From Pigmentiphaga sp. NML080357 (GTDB lineage: Bacteria > Pseudomonadota > Gammaproteobacteria > Burkholderiales > Burkholderiaceae_B): a stretch of 64,000 bases of DNA. Below are positions 8,848 to 19,958 of the stretch, in pieces; the stretch's first letter is position 1, and each line of letters opens with the position of its first letter. Under the pieces are notes generated by a model. The model made no database searches, was not told the origin of the DNA, and saw only the letters and a list, made by a program, of their open reading frames with translations. The position numbers and the translations under genes were made by a program. The stretch is from contig NZ_NINW01000038.1 of the NCBI RefSeq assembly GCF_002188465.1, positions 1 to 64,000 on the forward strand, read 5' to 3'.

Positions 8848-9927
8848 ATGAACCTGCGCGCACTCAAACGCTTCCTGGCGATCGCCGAACTCGGCAGCAT
8901 CAACAAGGCCGCCACCCACCTGAACGTTTCGCAGCCGTCGCTGACGAAAGACCTGCAAGACCTGGAAGAAGCGCTGGGGGTAGAACTATTCACCCGCAAC
9001 GCGCGGGGCGTGAGCCTGACCTCTTTCGGCGAAACCATCTATACCCGCGCCAAGCTGGTCGACGCCGAGTTCCGCAAGCTGGAAAGCGAGGCGCGCGCCC
9101 TGCGCGACGTCTCGATGGGCGAGGTGAACGTGGGCGTGGTCCCGGGCCTGCTGCAGAACCAGATCCTGCCCAAGGCCACCTTGAACCTGACGCAGCGCGC
9201 CCGGCGGCTGACGGTGAACTACCGATTCGGCCATCGCAGCAGCATGCTGGGTCCGCTGCTGCGCGGCGACCTGGATTTCGTCATCGTCGGCATCGAAGAC
9301 GACGAATACGCCGACGAACTGGTGTCCGAACCGCTCTTTCCCGACCGTACCGCCCTGTTCGTGCGCGCCGACCATCCGATACTGGAAACCTTCGATGGCA
9401 TCGGCGCCCACCTCGCCGACTACCCTTGGCTGGTGCTGTCGGAATGTTCGCAACTGGAAGTCATGCTCAGGCAGATGATGCGGGCGCAGGGCACGCCCTT
9501 CGCCAACAGCGTGATCCGTACCGATTCGTTCTATTTCTTCCGCTCGACGCTGGTGGCGAGCGATTGCATCGGCCTGGCCCGCTACGACTCCGCGCGGCTG
9601 GAGAAACATACCGGGAACATCGTGGAACTGCCGCTCCAGCCGGCGGTGCGCAAGAAGCTCTTGAGCACGCACATGATCGGCGTCGCCTACCGGCGCGATA
9701 CCATGCTGTCGACCGCGAGCAAGGCCTTGATCCAGGAGATTCGCCACCTGACGGACGATTTGCTGCAGCAGGAAATCACGACCGACATGCGAACAGGGGC
9801 CGCCATTGCTCCAGCTTCTGCTCGAAGCTATACATCGCTGCCGCCGGCGACGAAGAAGCCAACCGGAACACGCGGTAGCCGTAGTCGGCCAGATGATGGC
9901 CCAGCTTCCAGGACAGGCCACCGTTGA
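8848..9927 (+). CDS. LysR family transcriptional regulator with unusual C-terminal extension
   Basis: The N-terminal winged HTH (1-60; INKAATHLNVSQPSLTKDLQDLEEALGVELF split over the recognition helix) is typical, and the effector domain follows to about residue 310. The frame continues for some 50 further residues of Ser/Pro/Arg-rich sequence and ends inside the 3' end of the convergent glycosylase gene, with about 150 bases of overlap. LysR proteins are usually about 300 residues, so the tail may come from loss of the ancestral stop. It is divergent from the M24-Bug-TauD-CapA operon and probably regulates it, sensing a pathway intermediate. Confidence 0.88.
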   Translation: MNLRALKRFLAIAELGSINKAATHLNVSQPSLTKDLQDLEEALGVELFTRNARGVSLTSFGETIYTRAKLVDAEFRKLESEARALRDVSMGEVNVGVVPGLLQNQILPKATLNLTQRARRLTVNYRFGHRSSMLGPLLRGDLDFVIVGIEDDEYADELVSEPLFPDRTALFVRADHPILETFDGIGAHLADYPWLVLSECSQLEVMLRQMMRAQGTPFANSVIRTDSFYFFRSTLVASDCIGLARYDSARLEKHTGNIVELPLQPAVRKKLLSTHMIGVAYRRDTMLSTASKALIQEIRHLTDDLLQQEITTDMRTGAAIAPASARSYTSLPPATKKPTGTRGSRSRPDDGPASRTGHR

Positions 9928-10285
9928 AGCCTATGCGTTCGAGCCGCGGCGCGTGTTCCTTCAGGTAGGCGGCAAGCGGATTGACCTCGGCCTTGGTCAC
10001 GGCGGCATCGAGGCTGCCCTGGCGCCGGCAAGTGGCGACGACGTCCCAGATGCCCACGCGGTGCCGGATGGCAACGCGCAGTCGTTCCTCGTAAGGCATC
10101 TGGTGCAGAGCCTCGACATCCAGGCAAGCGCCCAGCAGGCGCCAGAACTGGTTGCGCGGATGGGCATAGTACTGGCCCATGTTCAGCGACGCCACGCCCG
10201 GGAAGCTGCCGAGCACCAGCACCGTGGCATCGGGCGCCAGGACCGGCGGAAAGCCGCTGAGCTGGGGCCGGACGGCGGCGCTCAC
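9776..10285 (-). CDS. DNA-deoxyinosine glycosylase (uracil-DNA glycosylase superfamily)
   Basis: A 169-residue DNA repair enzyme that excises hypoxanthine (deoxyinosine) arising from adenine deamination. The start is a GTG at 10285 that overlaps the preceding TGA in GTGA. The family motif VLGSFPGVASL with GQYYAHPRNQFW lies at about 24-48, and RLASSSPA near the C-terminus is the second conserved block. The wider open frame upstream is an antisense shadow of the spermidine-synthase-like gene. It is third in a row after htpG and the aminopropyltransferase-like gene, and its 3' end overlaps the convergent LysR gene. Confidence 0.85.
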   Translation of the reverse strand: MSAAVRPQLSGFPPVLAPDATVLVLGSFPGVASLNMGQYYAHPRNQFWRLLGACLDVEALHQMPYEERLRVAIRHRVGIWDVVATCRRQGSLDAAVTKAEVNPLAAYLKEHAPRLERIGFNGGLSWKLGHHLADYGYRVFRLASSSPAAAMYSFEQKLEQWRPLFACRS

Positions 10286-11091
10286 AATCGCCCCAGGCCC
10301 GGCACCAGCGAACGCGCCCATCTGCGCGCCGGCAGGCCGTAGCGCTGTTCCACCTCGTCGGCCCGCGCCAGCAGCGTCCTGGCATCGATGCGCAGGGGCG
10401 GGCCGGCCAGCGCGATCGCCACGCGATTGCCCTCCTCGATCTCGGGCAGCACCAGTACGCGGCCATCGAATGCCTCGTCGAGATGGCGCCGGTTCAATTC
10501 GAAACTCTCGTGCGCGCCGAACAGGTTGACGGTCACCACGCCGGCCTGGTGCGCGTGGGCGCTGACGACCTGGCGGCAGCCCCGGTAGAACGCCACGGAA
10601 TCGCGCACCGGGCCGCGCGCCTGGTGGTCGTACAAATCCACCATGAGCGCGCGGCAACTGCCGCGATGGGCGATGTCCTGCACCCACTCCCCCGCATCCG
10701 CGTGCGTCACGATGAAGCGGTCGCTCTCGGCCGGCAACCGGAAATAGGCGCGGCACGCGGCCGTGACTCGGGGATTCCACTCCACGGCGTGCACCAGGCT
10801 GTCCGTATGCTTGAGGCAGAACCGCACCAGCGAGCCGGCGCCCAGGCCCAGCGTGCCGATGGCCTCTTGCCCTTCCGGCGGGTCCAGGAACAGCAGCCAC
10901 GCCATCATCTGGCGCGTGTATTCGAGCACCAGCGAGAACGGGCTGCGCACTTTCATCGCGCCCTGTATCCAGGGGCTGCCGAAGTGCAGGTAGCGCACGC
11001 CCTGCTCTTCGGAGAACGTGGGGTCGTCGAACTCGCTGGGGCCCGCCGCGACAGGCCGGCCCCGCTCGGCAGGACGGCGGCCGCGGCTCAA
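10282..11091 (-). CDS. spermidine synthase-like SAM-dependent protein
   Basis: About 269 residues of the polyamine aminopropyltransferase fold. [18 protein letters not shown] and [12 protein letters not shown] open the domain, [15 protein letters not shown] is the SAM-type Gly-rich loop, HAVEWNPRV carries the acidic residue after strand 2, and MVDLYDHQ is the motif after strand 4. The canonical GGGDG of true spermidine synthases is replaced by GLGAGS, so a polyamine substrate is not assured. The proposed start is TTG 11091, which overlaps the htpG TGA (TTGA); no in-frame ATG lies before the conserved domain. Start confidence is moderate. Confidence 0.75.
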   Translation of the reverse strand: MSRGRRPAERGRPVAAGPSEFDDPTFSEEQGVRYLHFGSPWIQGAMKVRSPFSLVLEYTRQMMAWLLFLDPPEGQEAIGTLGLGAGSLVRFCLKHTDSLVHAVEWNPRVTAACRAYFRLPAESDRFIVTHADAGEWVQDIAHRGSCRALMVDLYDHQARGPVRDSVAFYRGCRQVVSAHAHQAGVVTVNLFGAHESFELNRRHLDEAFDGRVLVLPEIEEGNRVAIALAGPPLRIDARTLLARADEVEQRYGLPARRWARSLVPGLGRL

Positions 11092-12992
11092 GACCGGCCC
11101 AGGAGCAGGCTGTTCATGCGGCGCACGAAAGCCGCCGGGTCCTCGAGCGTCGCTCCTTCGGCCAGCAGGGCCTGGTCCAGCAGCAGCTTGGCCCATTGTT
11201 CGAAGTCGGCGTCCCCGGCTTCTTTGATGCGTTCGATCAATGCGTGATGCGGATTGACCTCGAGGATGGGCCGCGACTCCGGCGCGGCCTGCCCCGCCGC
11301 CTTGAGCAGTCGCTGCAGGTGCTGGCTCATATCCTGGCTGTCGACCACCACGCAAGCGGGCGAATCGACCAGGCGGAAGGTCACGCGCACTTCCTTGACC
11401 GCATCGCCCAGCGCGTTCTTCAGTCGCTCGACCACCGGCTTGAAGGCCTCGGAGACTTCCTCCTGCTGCTTCTTCTCTTCCTCGTCGGCCATTGCGCCGA
11501 GGTCCAGCCCGCCCTTGGCGATGGACGCCAGGGGCTTGCCGTCGAATTCGCGGACGAAAGAGAGCATCCATTCGTCGACACGGTCGCTCAAGAGCAGCAC
11601 CTCGATGCCTTTCTTGCGGAAGATTTCCAGGTGCGGGCTGCTGCTGGCGGCGGCGAACGTCTCGGCCGTCACGTAATAGATCTTGTCCTGCCCTTCCTTC
11701 ATGCGCGACACGTAGTCGGCCAGGGAGACGGCCTGGTCGGCGACGCCCTCGTGGGTCGACGCAAAGCGCAACAGCTTGAGGATGCGCTCCATGTTGGCTG
11801 CGTCCTCGCCCACGCCTTCCTTGAGCACCTGGCCGAATTCGTTCCAGAAGGCCGCATAGTCTTCCTTGCGGTTCTCGGCCAGGTCTTCCAGCAGGCTCAG
11901 CACGCGCTTGGCGCTGCCCTCGCGGATCGCGCGCACGTCGCGGCTTTCCTGCAGGATCTCGCGCGACACGTTCAGCGGCAGGTCGGCCGAATCGATCACG
12001 CCCCGCACGAAACGCAGGTAGGCCGGCAGCAATTGCTCGGCATCGTCCATGATGAAGACGCGCTTGACGTACAGCTTCACCCCGTGCTTTTTGGTCCGGT
12101 CCCACAAGTCGAACGGCGCACGCCTGGGCACGTACAGCAACTGGGTATATTCGCTGCGGCCCTCGACCCGGTTGTGGGTCCAGGCCAGCGGCGCCTCGAA
12201 ATCGTGCGCCACGTGCTTGTAGAACTCGACGTATTGCTCGTCGGTAATGTCGGACTTGCTTCGCGTCCACAGGGCGCTCGCCTGGTTGACGGTCTCTTCC
12301 TCGTCCTTGGTCACGTACTCCGACTTCTCGGCGTCCCACTCCTCCTTCTTCATCCGGATCGGGATGGAGATGTGATCGGAATAGCGGCGCAGGATGTCGC
12401 GCAGCTTCCACGACGACAGGAATTCGTCTTCCCCTTCGCGCAGCGTCAGGATGATGTCCGTGCCGCGCCCCGCCTTCTCGGCCGCGGAGATCGTGAATTC
12501 CCCGTCGCCGGCCGACTCCCAGCGGATCGCCTGATCGGCCGGCACCCCGGCACGGCGGCTGATGACCGTGACGTTCCTGGCGACGATGAACGACGAATAG
12601 AATCCCACCCCGAACTGGCCGATCAGCTGCGCATCCTTCTGCTTGTCGCCGGTCAGTTGCTGGAAGAATTCGCGGGTACCCGAACGGGCGATGGTCCCGA
12701 GGTTGGCGATGGCCTCGTCCCGGGTCATGCCTATCCCGTTGTCGGAAATCGTGATGGTGCGCGCGGCCTTGTCGTACCCCACGTGTATCGCCAACTCCCC
12801 GCCGCCTTCCAGCAGCTCGGGCCGGTCGATGGCCTCGAAGCGCAGCTTGTCGCAGGCGTCGGATGCATTGGAGACGAGCTCGCGCAGGAAGATTTCCTTG
12901 TTGCTGTACAGCGAATGGATCATCAAGTGCAGCAACTGCTTGACTTCGGTCTGGAAGCCCAGGGTCTCGGAGGTGTGTGCGGTCTGGCTCAT
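11088..12992 (-). CDS. htpG: chaperone protein HtpG (bacterial Hsp90)
   Basis: A 634-residue ATP-dependent cytosolic chaperone. The start at 12992 gives [20 protein letters not shown], the usual Hsp90 opening; the longer open frame to 13190 is non-coding leader. The GHKL ATPase site is intact: [15 protein letters not shown] (38-51) with the Mg-binding Asn, DNGIGM (about 83-88) and GQFGVGFYS. The middle domain contains the catalytic-loop Arg region [10 protein letters not shown] sigma-32-type promoter lies about 150 bases upstream. Two downstream genes overlap in start and stop codons, making a likely three-gene heat-shock unit. Confidence 0.97.
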   Translation of the reverse strand: MSQTAHTSETLGFQTEVKQLLHLMIHSLYSNKEIFLRELVSNASDACDKLRFEAIDRPELLEGGGELAIHVGYDKAARTITISDNGIGMTRDEAIANLGTIARSGTREFFQQLTGDKQKDAQLIGQFGVGFYSSFIVARNVTVISRRAGVPADQAIRWESAGDGEFTISAAEKAGRGTDIILTLREGEDEFLSSWKLRDILRRYSDHISIPIRMKKEEWDAEKSEYVTKDEEETVNQASALWTRSKSDITDEQYVEFYKHVAHDFEAPLAWTHNRVEGRSEYTQLLYVPRRAPFDLWDRTKKHGVKLYVKRVFIMDDAEQLLPAYLRFVRGVIDSADLPLNVSREILQESRDVRAIREGSAKRVLSLLEDLAENRKEDYAAFWNEFGQVLKEGVGEDAANMERILKLLRFASTHEGVADQAVSLADYVSRMKEGQDKIYYVTAETFAAASSSPHLEIFRKKGIEVLLLSDRVDEWMLSFVREFDGKPLASIAKGGLDLGAMADEEEKKQQEEVSEAFKPVVERLKNALGDAVKEVRVTFRLVDSPACVVVDSQDMSQHLQRLLKAAGQAAPESRPILEVNPHHALIERIKEAGDADFEQWAKLLLDQALLAEGATLEDPAAFVRRMNSLLLGRS

Positions 12993-13139
12993 GGCAATGG
13001 GAAGGCCTCCTGCCCCGCCCCGGAGGACAAACCGCGGCCCGGCAGAACCGGCCACGCGGCGCCCGCCAGGGGCGGCGCAGAAAATGGCACTGTGATGAAA
13101 ACGGAAGTTCTTGCTAGCGGACAAAACGCCCTGGCGCCC

Positions 13140-13167
13140 AAGTGGGGATGCCATGGCATTTTTCAAG
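13140..13167 (-). promoter_or_regulatory. sigma-32 (RpoH) type heat-shock promoter of htpG
   Basis: Read on the minus strand, CTTGAAA (13167-13161) is followed after exactly 13 bases by CCCCACTT (13147-13140). This fits the RpoH consensus CTTGAAA-N13-17-CCCCATNT with one or two mismatches in the -10. It lies about 150 bases before the htpG ATG, and the composite repeat begins just upstream of the -35 element. Confidence 0.8.
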
Positions 13168-13187
13168 TGTAGGCGATAAGGGGAGAC

Positions 13188-13491
13188 CACCCCCTACGCC
13201 CTTCGGGCGCCCCCTCAAGGGGGCGGCGCTGGAAGGAGAGGCCACCCCACGCGGCTTACGCCGCGCCCCTCAAGGGGCGGCGCTGGCGGACCGGCAAAGC
13301 CGGATCCGCGGCGCCCTGGGTCTAGTGAGAATTTCTTAAGTTGTCACACCGCTGCTACCGCTGGCAGCCAGCGAAGCACCAGCGCCACACTTCAAGAAAG
13401 CGGCCCTAGACCCAGGATGCGGCGGATCTGGCTTTGCCTGTCCGCTCGCATCGCCCCCTGGGGGGCGCGCGTCAGCGCGTAGGGGGGGCCT
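13188..13491 (-). repeat. dispersed hairpin-rich composite repeat, copy A
   Basis: This fills most of the 500-base gap between the HNH gene and htpG. Read from the HNH stop codon it contains CCCCTACGCGC, a CCCCC/GGGGG hairpin, then an arm of about 40 bases ending CTGGGTCTAG (13406-13446). A core with GCTTCGCTGGCTGCCAGCGG follows, then the inverted arm starting CTAGACCCAGGGCG (13286-13325) and a C-rich hairpin flank that is tandemly duplicated (13188-13231 and 13243-13288). Copies B and C share arms, core and orientation. No protein is encoded. Confidence 0.85.
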
Positions 13492-14055
13492 CTACCCCGC
13501 CAACCGGCTCGTAGTCGGGACGCCGGCCATGAGGAACTCCATCTGGTCGGCCAGGATGCGGCGATTGCGCAGGATCATGCCTTCCCAGCGATTGGGCCGG
13601 TACGGCAGGTAGAGCAGCGGCATGCCGGCCTGTTCGGGCGTACGGTTGCCCTTGCGCTGGTTGCACGAGCGACACGCCGTGACGACGTTCTCCCAGGTGT
13701 TGGCGCCGCCGCGGGACTCGGGCCGGACGTGTTCGATCGTCAGTTCGGCCTCGGGAAAACAGCCGCCGCAATAGCCGCAGATATGTTTGTCGCGCGCGAA
13801 CAATCGTTCGCGGCTGATGCTGATGGACGCCGAGCGGTCGCCCCGGAACTCGCGGCCGCGCACGGCGATGATGCTGGCGGTGCTGACCGTGGAGACGAGC
13901 CCGGTCAACCGACTGGTGCCGCCCCGATAGGTGACGGTGTTCTCCCCCAGTTCCCAAGCCACCCGGCCCGCGACATGCAGGCAGATGGCCTTTTCGATAT
14001 CCACCCAGTGCACCGGCGTGCCGGCGACATCGAGCGCGAGAACCAGATGAGCCAC
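13492..14055 (-). CDS. HNH endonuclease family protein
   Basis: A 187-residue protein with a C-terminal HNH domain. Cys93 and Cys96 (CGYC) and Cys128/Cys131 (CRSCN) form the zinc knuckle, and [19 protein letters not shown] supplies the His-Asn core (109-123). The N-terminal half ([16 protein letters not shown]) is the conserved domain of a common stand-alone HNH family. Such proteins may cut DNA, but no restriction or phage neighbours are present. The start is GTG at 14055 with AGGAG six bases upstream. The stop codon adjoins repeat copy A. Confidence 0.88.
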   Translation of the reverse strand: MAHLVLALDVAGTPVHWVDIEKAICLHVAGRVAWELGENTVTYRGGTSRLTGLVSTVSTASIIAVRGREFRGDRSASISISRERLFARDKHICGYCGGCFPEAELTIEHVRPESRGGANTWENVVTACRSCNQRKGNRTPEQAGMPLLYLPYRPNRWEGMILRNRRILADQMEFLMAGVPTTSRLAG

Positions 14056-14160
14056 AGTTTTCTCCTATGTGGATTGCCTATCGCTATCTTTCACTGGGTT
14101 TTTATACAGCGCATCAATGACCAAATCAAGACAAACGCTGATTCCGCATTACGGGAACCC

Positions 14161-14362
14161 CTAGCGGGAATTTCCTAAATTGCAACACCGTAGCTACCGC
14201 TGTCAGCCAGCGAAGCACCAGCACCCCAGACGGAGAAAATCGTACTAGACCCAGGGCGCTGCGGATCCGGCTTTGCCGGTCCGCCAGCGCCGCCCCCTCG
14301 AGGGGGAGCGGCCAAAGGCCGCCAGGGGGTGGGCTCCCCTCGCGCGCCAGCGCGTAGGGGAG
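14161..14362 (-). repeat. dispersed hairpin-rich composite repeat, copy B (half element)
   Basis: Occupies about two thirds of the 307-base gap between the MBL lipoprotein gene and the HNH gene. Read from the MBL stop, it has CCCCTACGCGC within two bases of the stop, two C/G-rich hairpins, the arm ending CTGGGTCTAG (to 14245), and the core GCTTCGCTGGCTG(A)CAGCGG. It ends near CTAG 14161 without the second arm, so it is a truncated copy. The remaining bases 14056-14160 form the AT-richer leader of the HNH gene. Confidence 0.82.
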
Positions 14363-15451
14363 TCAATTCCCCGGCGCCCGCACCAGCCACCTCTCGTCGC
14401 GCCACACCCGGCTCTCGCCGTGGCGCATGACGAAGAATTCGTCCGGCCCCATCCCGGCGTAGCGCCGGGCACGCGCCAGCTCGCGCGGCGGCTGGTCCAG
14501 GGCCTCGTCGGTCAGCTCGAAGGTGCCCCAATGGATGGCCACCGAAGCCTTGGCCCGCAGCTCCTGGTGCGCCTGGACTGCCTCGGTCGGATTCATGTGG
14601 TGGCCACGCATGAACCAGCGCGGCGCGTAGCCGCCTATGGGCAGCGCGGCCAGGTCGAAGGGGCCCATGCGCTCGCCGATGGTGGCGATGTCGCGCGAGT
14701 ACCCGAAATCGCCGCCGAACAGAAAGTTGAAGGCCGGCTCGCGGGTCTGGACGGCCCAGGCGCCCCATAGCGTCGCGCTGCGGTCGAATGGCGTGCGCGC
14801 GCTCCAGTGCTGGACCGGCAGCAGGGTCAGGATCGCGTCGCCCACGATGGTCTGGCCCCACCAGTCCAGGGGCCTCAGGTCGGTGGCCTCGGGCACGTTC
14901 TGGCGGAACCAGACGTCCACGCCCAGCGGCACCATGAAGACCGGCGGACCGCCGCGCTGCGCCGCCAGCGCCTTGACCGAATCGAGGTCCAGGTGATCGT
15001 AATGATTGTGGGAAATGACGACCGCGTCGATGTGCGGCAAGTCGGCCAGCGCGATGCCCGGCGGCTGGTGGCGCTTGGGTCCGGCGAAGGTAAACGGCGA
15101 GGCCCGCTCCGAAAACATCGGATCGGTCAGCAGGTTGAACCGGCCCAGTTGCACCAGCAGCGTCGAATGTCCGATCCAGCTTACGCGGACTTCGGACGAC
15201 GGCTCCTTGAGCCACGCCGCGTCGGCCACGACGGGCGCCAGCAGTTCCGTGGGCGCCGGCGGCAGATCCTGCATCCAGCGGTCGAACTGCCAGCGCCAGA
15301 AGTCCAGCGTCCCGGGCGTGGAATACGAGTAGAGGTTGCGGAAACCGTGCTCGGTATGATGCGGCTGGGCGGGGTCATAGTACGGGTTGACCGGAGAGCA
15401 CCCCGACAACGCACCCGCCGCCAAGACCGCCGCCAGCCACTTGCGCATCAT
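14363..15451 (-). CDS. MBL-fold metallohydrolase lipoprotein (NAPE-PLD/UlaG-like)
   Basis: A 362-residue metallo-beta-lactamase-fold hydrolase anchored as a lipoprotein: the N-terminus is a signal peptide with lipobox LSGC and Cys at 18. The metal motif HNHYDHLD is at 148-155, GHSTLLVQLG precedes it, FGGDFGYS supplies the bridging Asp, and IHWGTFELTDE the final His. This order matches the phospholipase D-like NAPE-PLD subgroup, which may hydrolyse N-acyl phospholipids; the bacterial substrates are uncertain. It lies three bases after the parC stop on the same strand and could be transcribed from the parEC unit. Confidence 0.87.
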   Translation of the reverse strand: MMRKWLAAVLAAGALSGCSPVNPYYDPAQPHHTEHGFRNLYSYSTPGTLDFWRWQFDRWMQDLPPAPTELLAPVVADAAWLKEPSSEVRVSWIGHSTLLVQLGRFNLLTDPMFSERASPFTFAGPKRHQPPGIALADLPHIDAVVISHNHYDHLDLDSVKALAAQRGGPPVFMVPLGVDVWFRQNVPEATDLRPLDWWGQTIVGDAILTLLPVQHWSARTPFDRSATLWGAWAVQTREPAFNFLFGGDFGYSRDIATIGERMGPFDLAALPIGGYAPRWFMRGHHMNPTEAVQAHQELRAKASVAIHWGTFELTDEALDQPPRELARARRYAGMGPDEFFVMRHGESRVWRDERWLVRAPGN

Positions 15452-15454
15452 GGG

Positions 15455-17763
15455 CTACAACACAGGCGAAAGCACGGGTTGCTTGGCCTTGGCGTCGAGC
15501 AGCCGGCCCTTGCGGGCTCGCTTGCCGACGTAGGCGGCCAACGCTTCGCCGGCGAGGATCTCCTCGTGCGGTTTGTTGCGGTAGATGCCGCTCACGCGCA
15601 ACCCCGCCGCCCCGACCGGCACGACCTGCGCCAGGCTGTCCTTGGCGTCGACATCCATCAGCGTCGTGCCGCGGCCGCCGGAAGACAGTGCCTTGACCTC
15701 GCCCAGGCCGAATACCAGGAAGCGCCCCTTGGCAGACAGCAGCGCGATCGACGCCGCGCCCTCGAATACCGGCACCGGCCGCAGCGGTCGATCGCCTTCG
15801 TCGAGCGTCATGAACTGCTTGCCGCCGCGCTGGCGCGTGGCCATGTCGCCCAACCGGGTGACGAAGCCCATGCCGCGCTCCGTGGTCAGCAGCCAACGGC
15901 TGTCGGACGCCGCGGCAATCATGTGGAGGATGTGGGTTCCCGCTTCCAGGTCGATGAGCGTGGTCACCGGCACGCCATCGCCGCGCGCCGAGGGCAGCGC
16001 GCTGACCGCCACGGAATAGACGCGCCCATTGCTGCCAAGGGCGACCAGCGTATCGGTGGTGCGGCATTCGAAGGCGCCGTAGAGCGCATCGCCTGCCTTG
16101 AAGGTGAACAGGCTGGCATCGTGGCCGTGGCCCTGGCGCGCGCGCAGCCAGCCCTTCTGGGACACGATGACGGTGACCGGCTCGTCGATGATCTTGGCCT
16201 CGACCGTGGCGCGTTCGGCGGCCTCGATCAGCGTGCGGCGATCGTCGCCGTACTGCTTGGCGTCGGCCTCGATTTCCTTGACGATGAGGCGCTTGAGCGA
16301 CGACGGGTTGGCCAGCAGCTCTTCCAGCTTGGCCCGCTCGTCCTTCAGGTCCTTCAATTCCTGCTCGATCTTGAAGCCTTCCAGGCGCGCCAGCTGGCGC
16401 AGGCGCATCTCGAGGATGTCCTCGGCCTGCCGTTCGGACAGGTTGAAGGCCTGCATCAGCGCGGGCTTGGGCTCGTCCGACTCGCGAATGACCTTGATCA
16501 CGGCATCCACGTTCAGGTAGACCACCATGCGGCCTTCCAGCACGTGGATGCGGTCCAGCACCTTGTCCAGGCGGTGGCGCGAGCGGCGGGTGACGGTCTG
16601 GGTGCGGAAGGCCAGCCATTCGTCGAGGATCTCGCGCATCGATTTCTGGCGCGGCCGGCCGTCGTTGCCCACCGCCACCAGGTTGATGGGCGCGCTGCTT
16701 TCCATCGACGTATGGGCCAGCAGCGTATTGACGAACTCCTCGCGATCCACGCGCGAGGTCTTGGGCTCGAACACCAGCCGCACGGCGGCATCCTTGCCCG
16801 ACTCGTCGCGGACCGCGTCCAGCAGGCTGAGCAGGGCAGCCTTGGTCTGTTGCTGCTCGTTGGTCAGGCTCTTCTTGCCTGCCTTGACCTTGGGATTGGT
16901 GAGCTCCTCGATTTCCTCGAGCACCTTCTGGCCGGACGTGGAAGGCGGCAGTTCGGTCACCACCAGCTGCCACTGGCCGCGCGCCATTTCCTCGAACTTC
17001 CAGCGCGCGCGCACCTTGATCGAGCCGCGACCGGCGCTGAAGATCTGCGCGATCTCGGGCTGCGGCGTGATGATCTGGCCGCCGCCCGGATAGTCGGGCC
17101 CCGGCAGCAGCGCGTAGAGCTCCTCGTCGGCGATCTTCGGATTCTTCAGCAGCGCGACCGCGGCCTGGGCCACTTCGCGCAGGTTATGGGGCGGGATCTC
17201 GGTGGCCATGCCCACCGCGATGCCGGAGGCGCCGTTGAGCAGCACCACGGGAAGGCGCGCCGGCAACTGCTTGGGCTCCTGGTAGGAGCCGTCGTAGTTG
17301 GGGATGAAATCGACCGTGCCTTCGTCCAGTTCGTCCAGCAGGAGGCGGGCGATGGGGGTGAGCCGCGCCTCGGTGTACCGCATGGCCGCCGCGCCGTCGC
17401 CGTCGCGCGAGCCGAAGTTGCCCTGTCCGTCGATGAGCGGATAGCGCAGCGAGAACGACTGCGCCATGCGCACCAGCGCGTCGTAGGCGGCCTGGTCGCC
17501 GTGCGGATGGTACTTGCCCAGTACGTCACCCACCACCCGCGCCGACTTCACGGGCTTGGCGTTGGCGCCCAGCCCCATGGCCTGCATCGCGTACAGGATG
17601 CGGCGCTGCACCGGCTTCTGGCCGTCGCTCACGTCGGGCAGCGCGCGCCCCTTGACCACCGATACCGCGTAATCCAGATAAGCCTGTTCGGCATAGCGCG
17701 CCAGCGTGATCGCGGCGTCGCCGCCCGGCGTCTCGAACAAGCCGGGTTGTCGTTCGTCCGTCA

Positions 17764-17764
<1 letters not shown>
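15455..17764 (-). CDS. parC: DNA topoisomerase IV subunit A
   Basis: A 769-residue type IIA topoisomerase subunit that breaks and rejoins DNA for decatenation, partnered with ParE. ATG 17764 shares its first base with the parE stop (TAATG); the 14 codons before it are leader. Active-site Tyr is at 130 ([10 protein letters not shown]). The quinolone region reads [13 protein letters not shown], with Gln at the position of E. coli Ser80 and Asp at Glu84; I believe this is usual for betaproteobacterial ParC and do not treat it as acquired resistance. The C-terminal half forms the beta-pinwheel domain. Confidence 0.96.
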
Positions 17765-19722
<1,958 letters not shown>

Positions 19723-19805
19723 GTTATCCCCAGCAACTGTGAAAAATGAAGGCTATTGTACGGATGGAGCGACGATCCATGCCCGCCGGGCCGGACACGT
19801 CCGCC

Positions 19806-19958
19806 TCAGAAGCCGCACAAGGCCATGAGCGCATCCCAGCCGACGACCAGCTCGGGACGCAAATAGCCCAGGAAGGCTACAGCAAGCACGGCGGCAAGCA
19901 AAGCGTAGGCCGGCAACGCGCGCCACCGCCGGCGCCTTCCGGGCGGCCGCGCGTTCAT
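19806..19958 (-). CDS. small single-pass membrane protein, coupled to the MFS gene
   Basis: A 50-residue ORF too short for routine calling. It begins with a strongly basic N-terminus (RPPGRRRRWR), followed by one hydrophobic helix at about 15-32 (PAYALLAAVLAVAFLGYL) and an acidic/aromatic tail. Its ATG overlaps the MFS stop codon (ATGA at 19958-19955), the same coupling seen at other real gene pairs in this window. The positive-inside charge pattern predicts a cytoplasmic N-terminus. I recognise no family; a transporter-associated small protein is a guess. Confidence 0.55.
   Translation of the reverse strand: MNARPPGRRRRWRALPAYALLAAVLAVAFLGYLRPELVVGWDALMALCGF

Noticed and set aside
12993-13190. 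N-terminal extension of htpG to 13190
   Set aside because: The extension reads through the sigma-32 promoter and leader; HtpG orthologues start at MSQT-like sequence, matching ATG 12992.
17475-17510. ParC Gln at the Ser80 position as a quinolone-resistance mutation
   Set aside because: I recall the same residue pattern in other betaproteobacterial ParC, so it is read as lineage-typical; an alignment would settle it.
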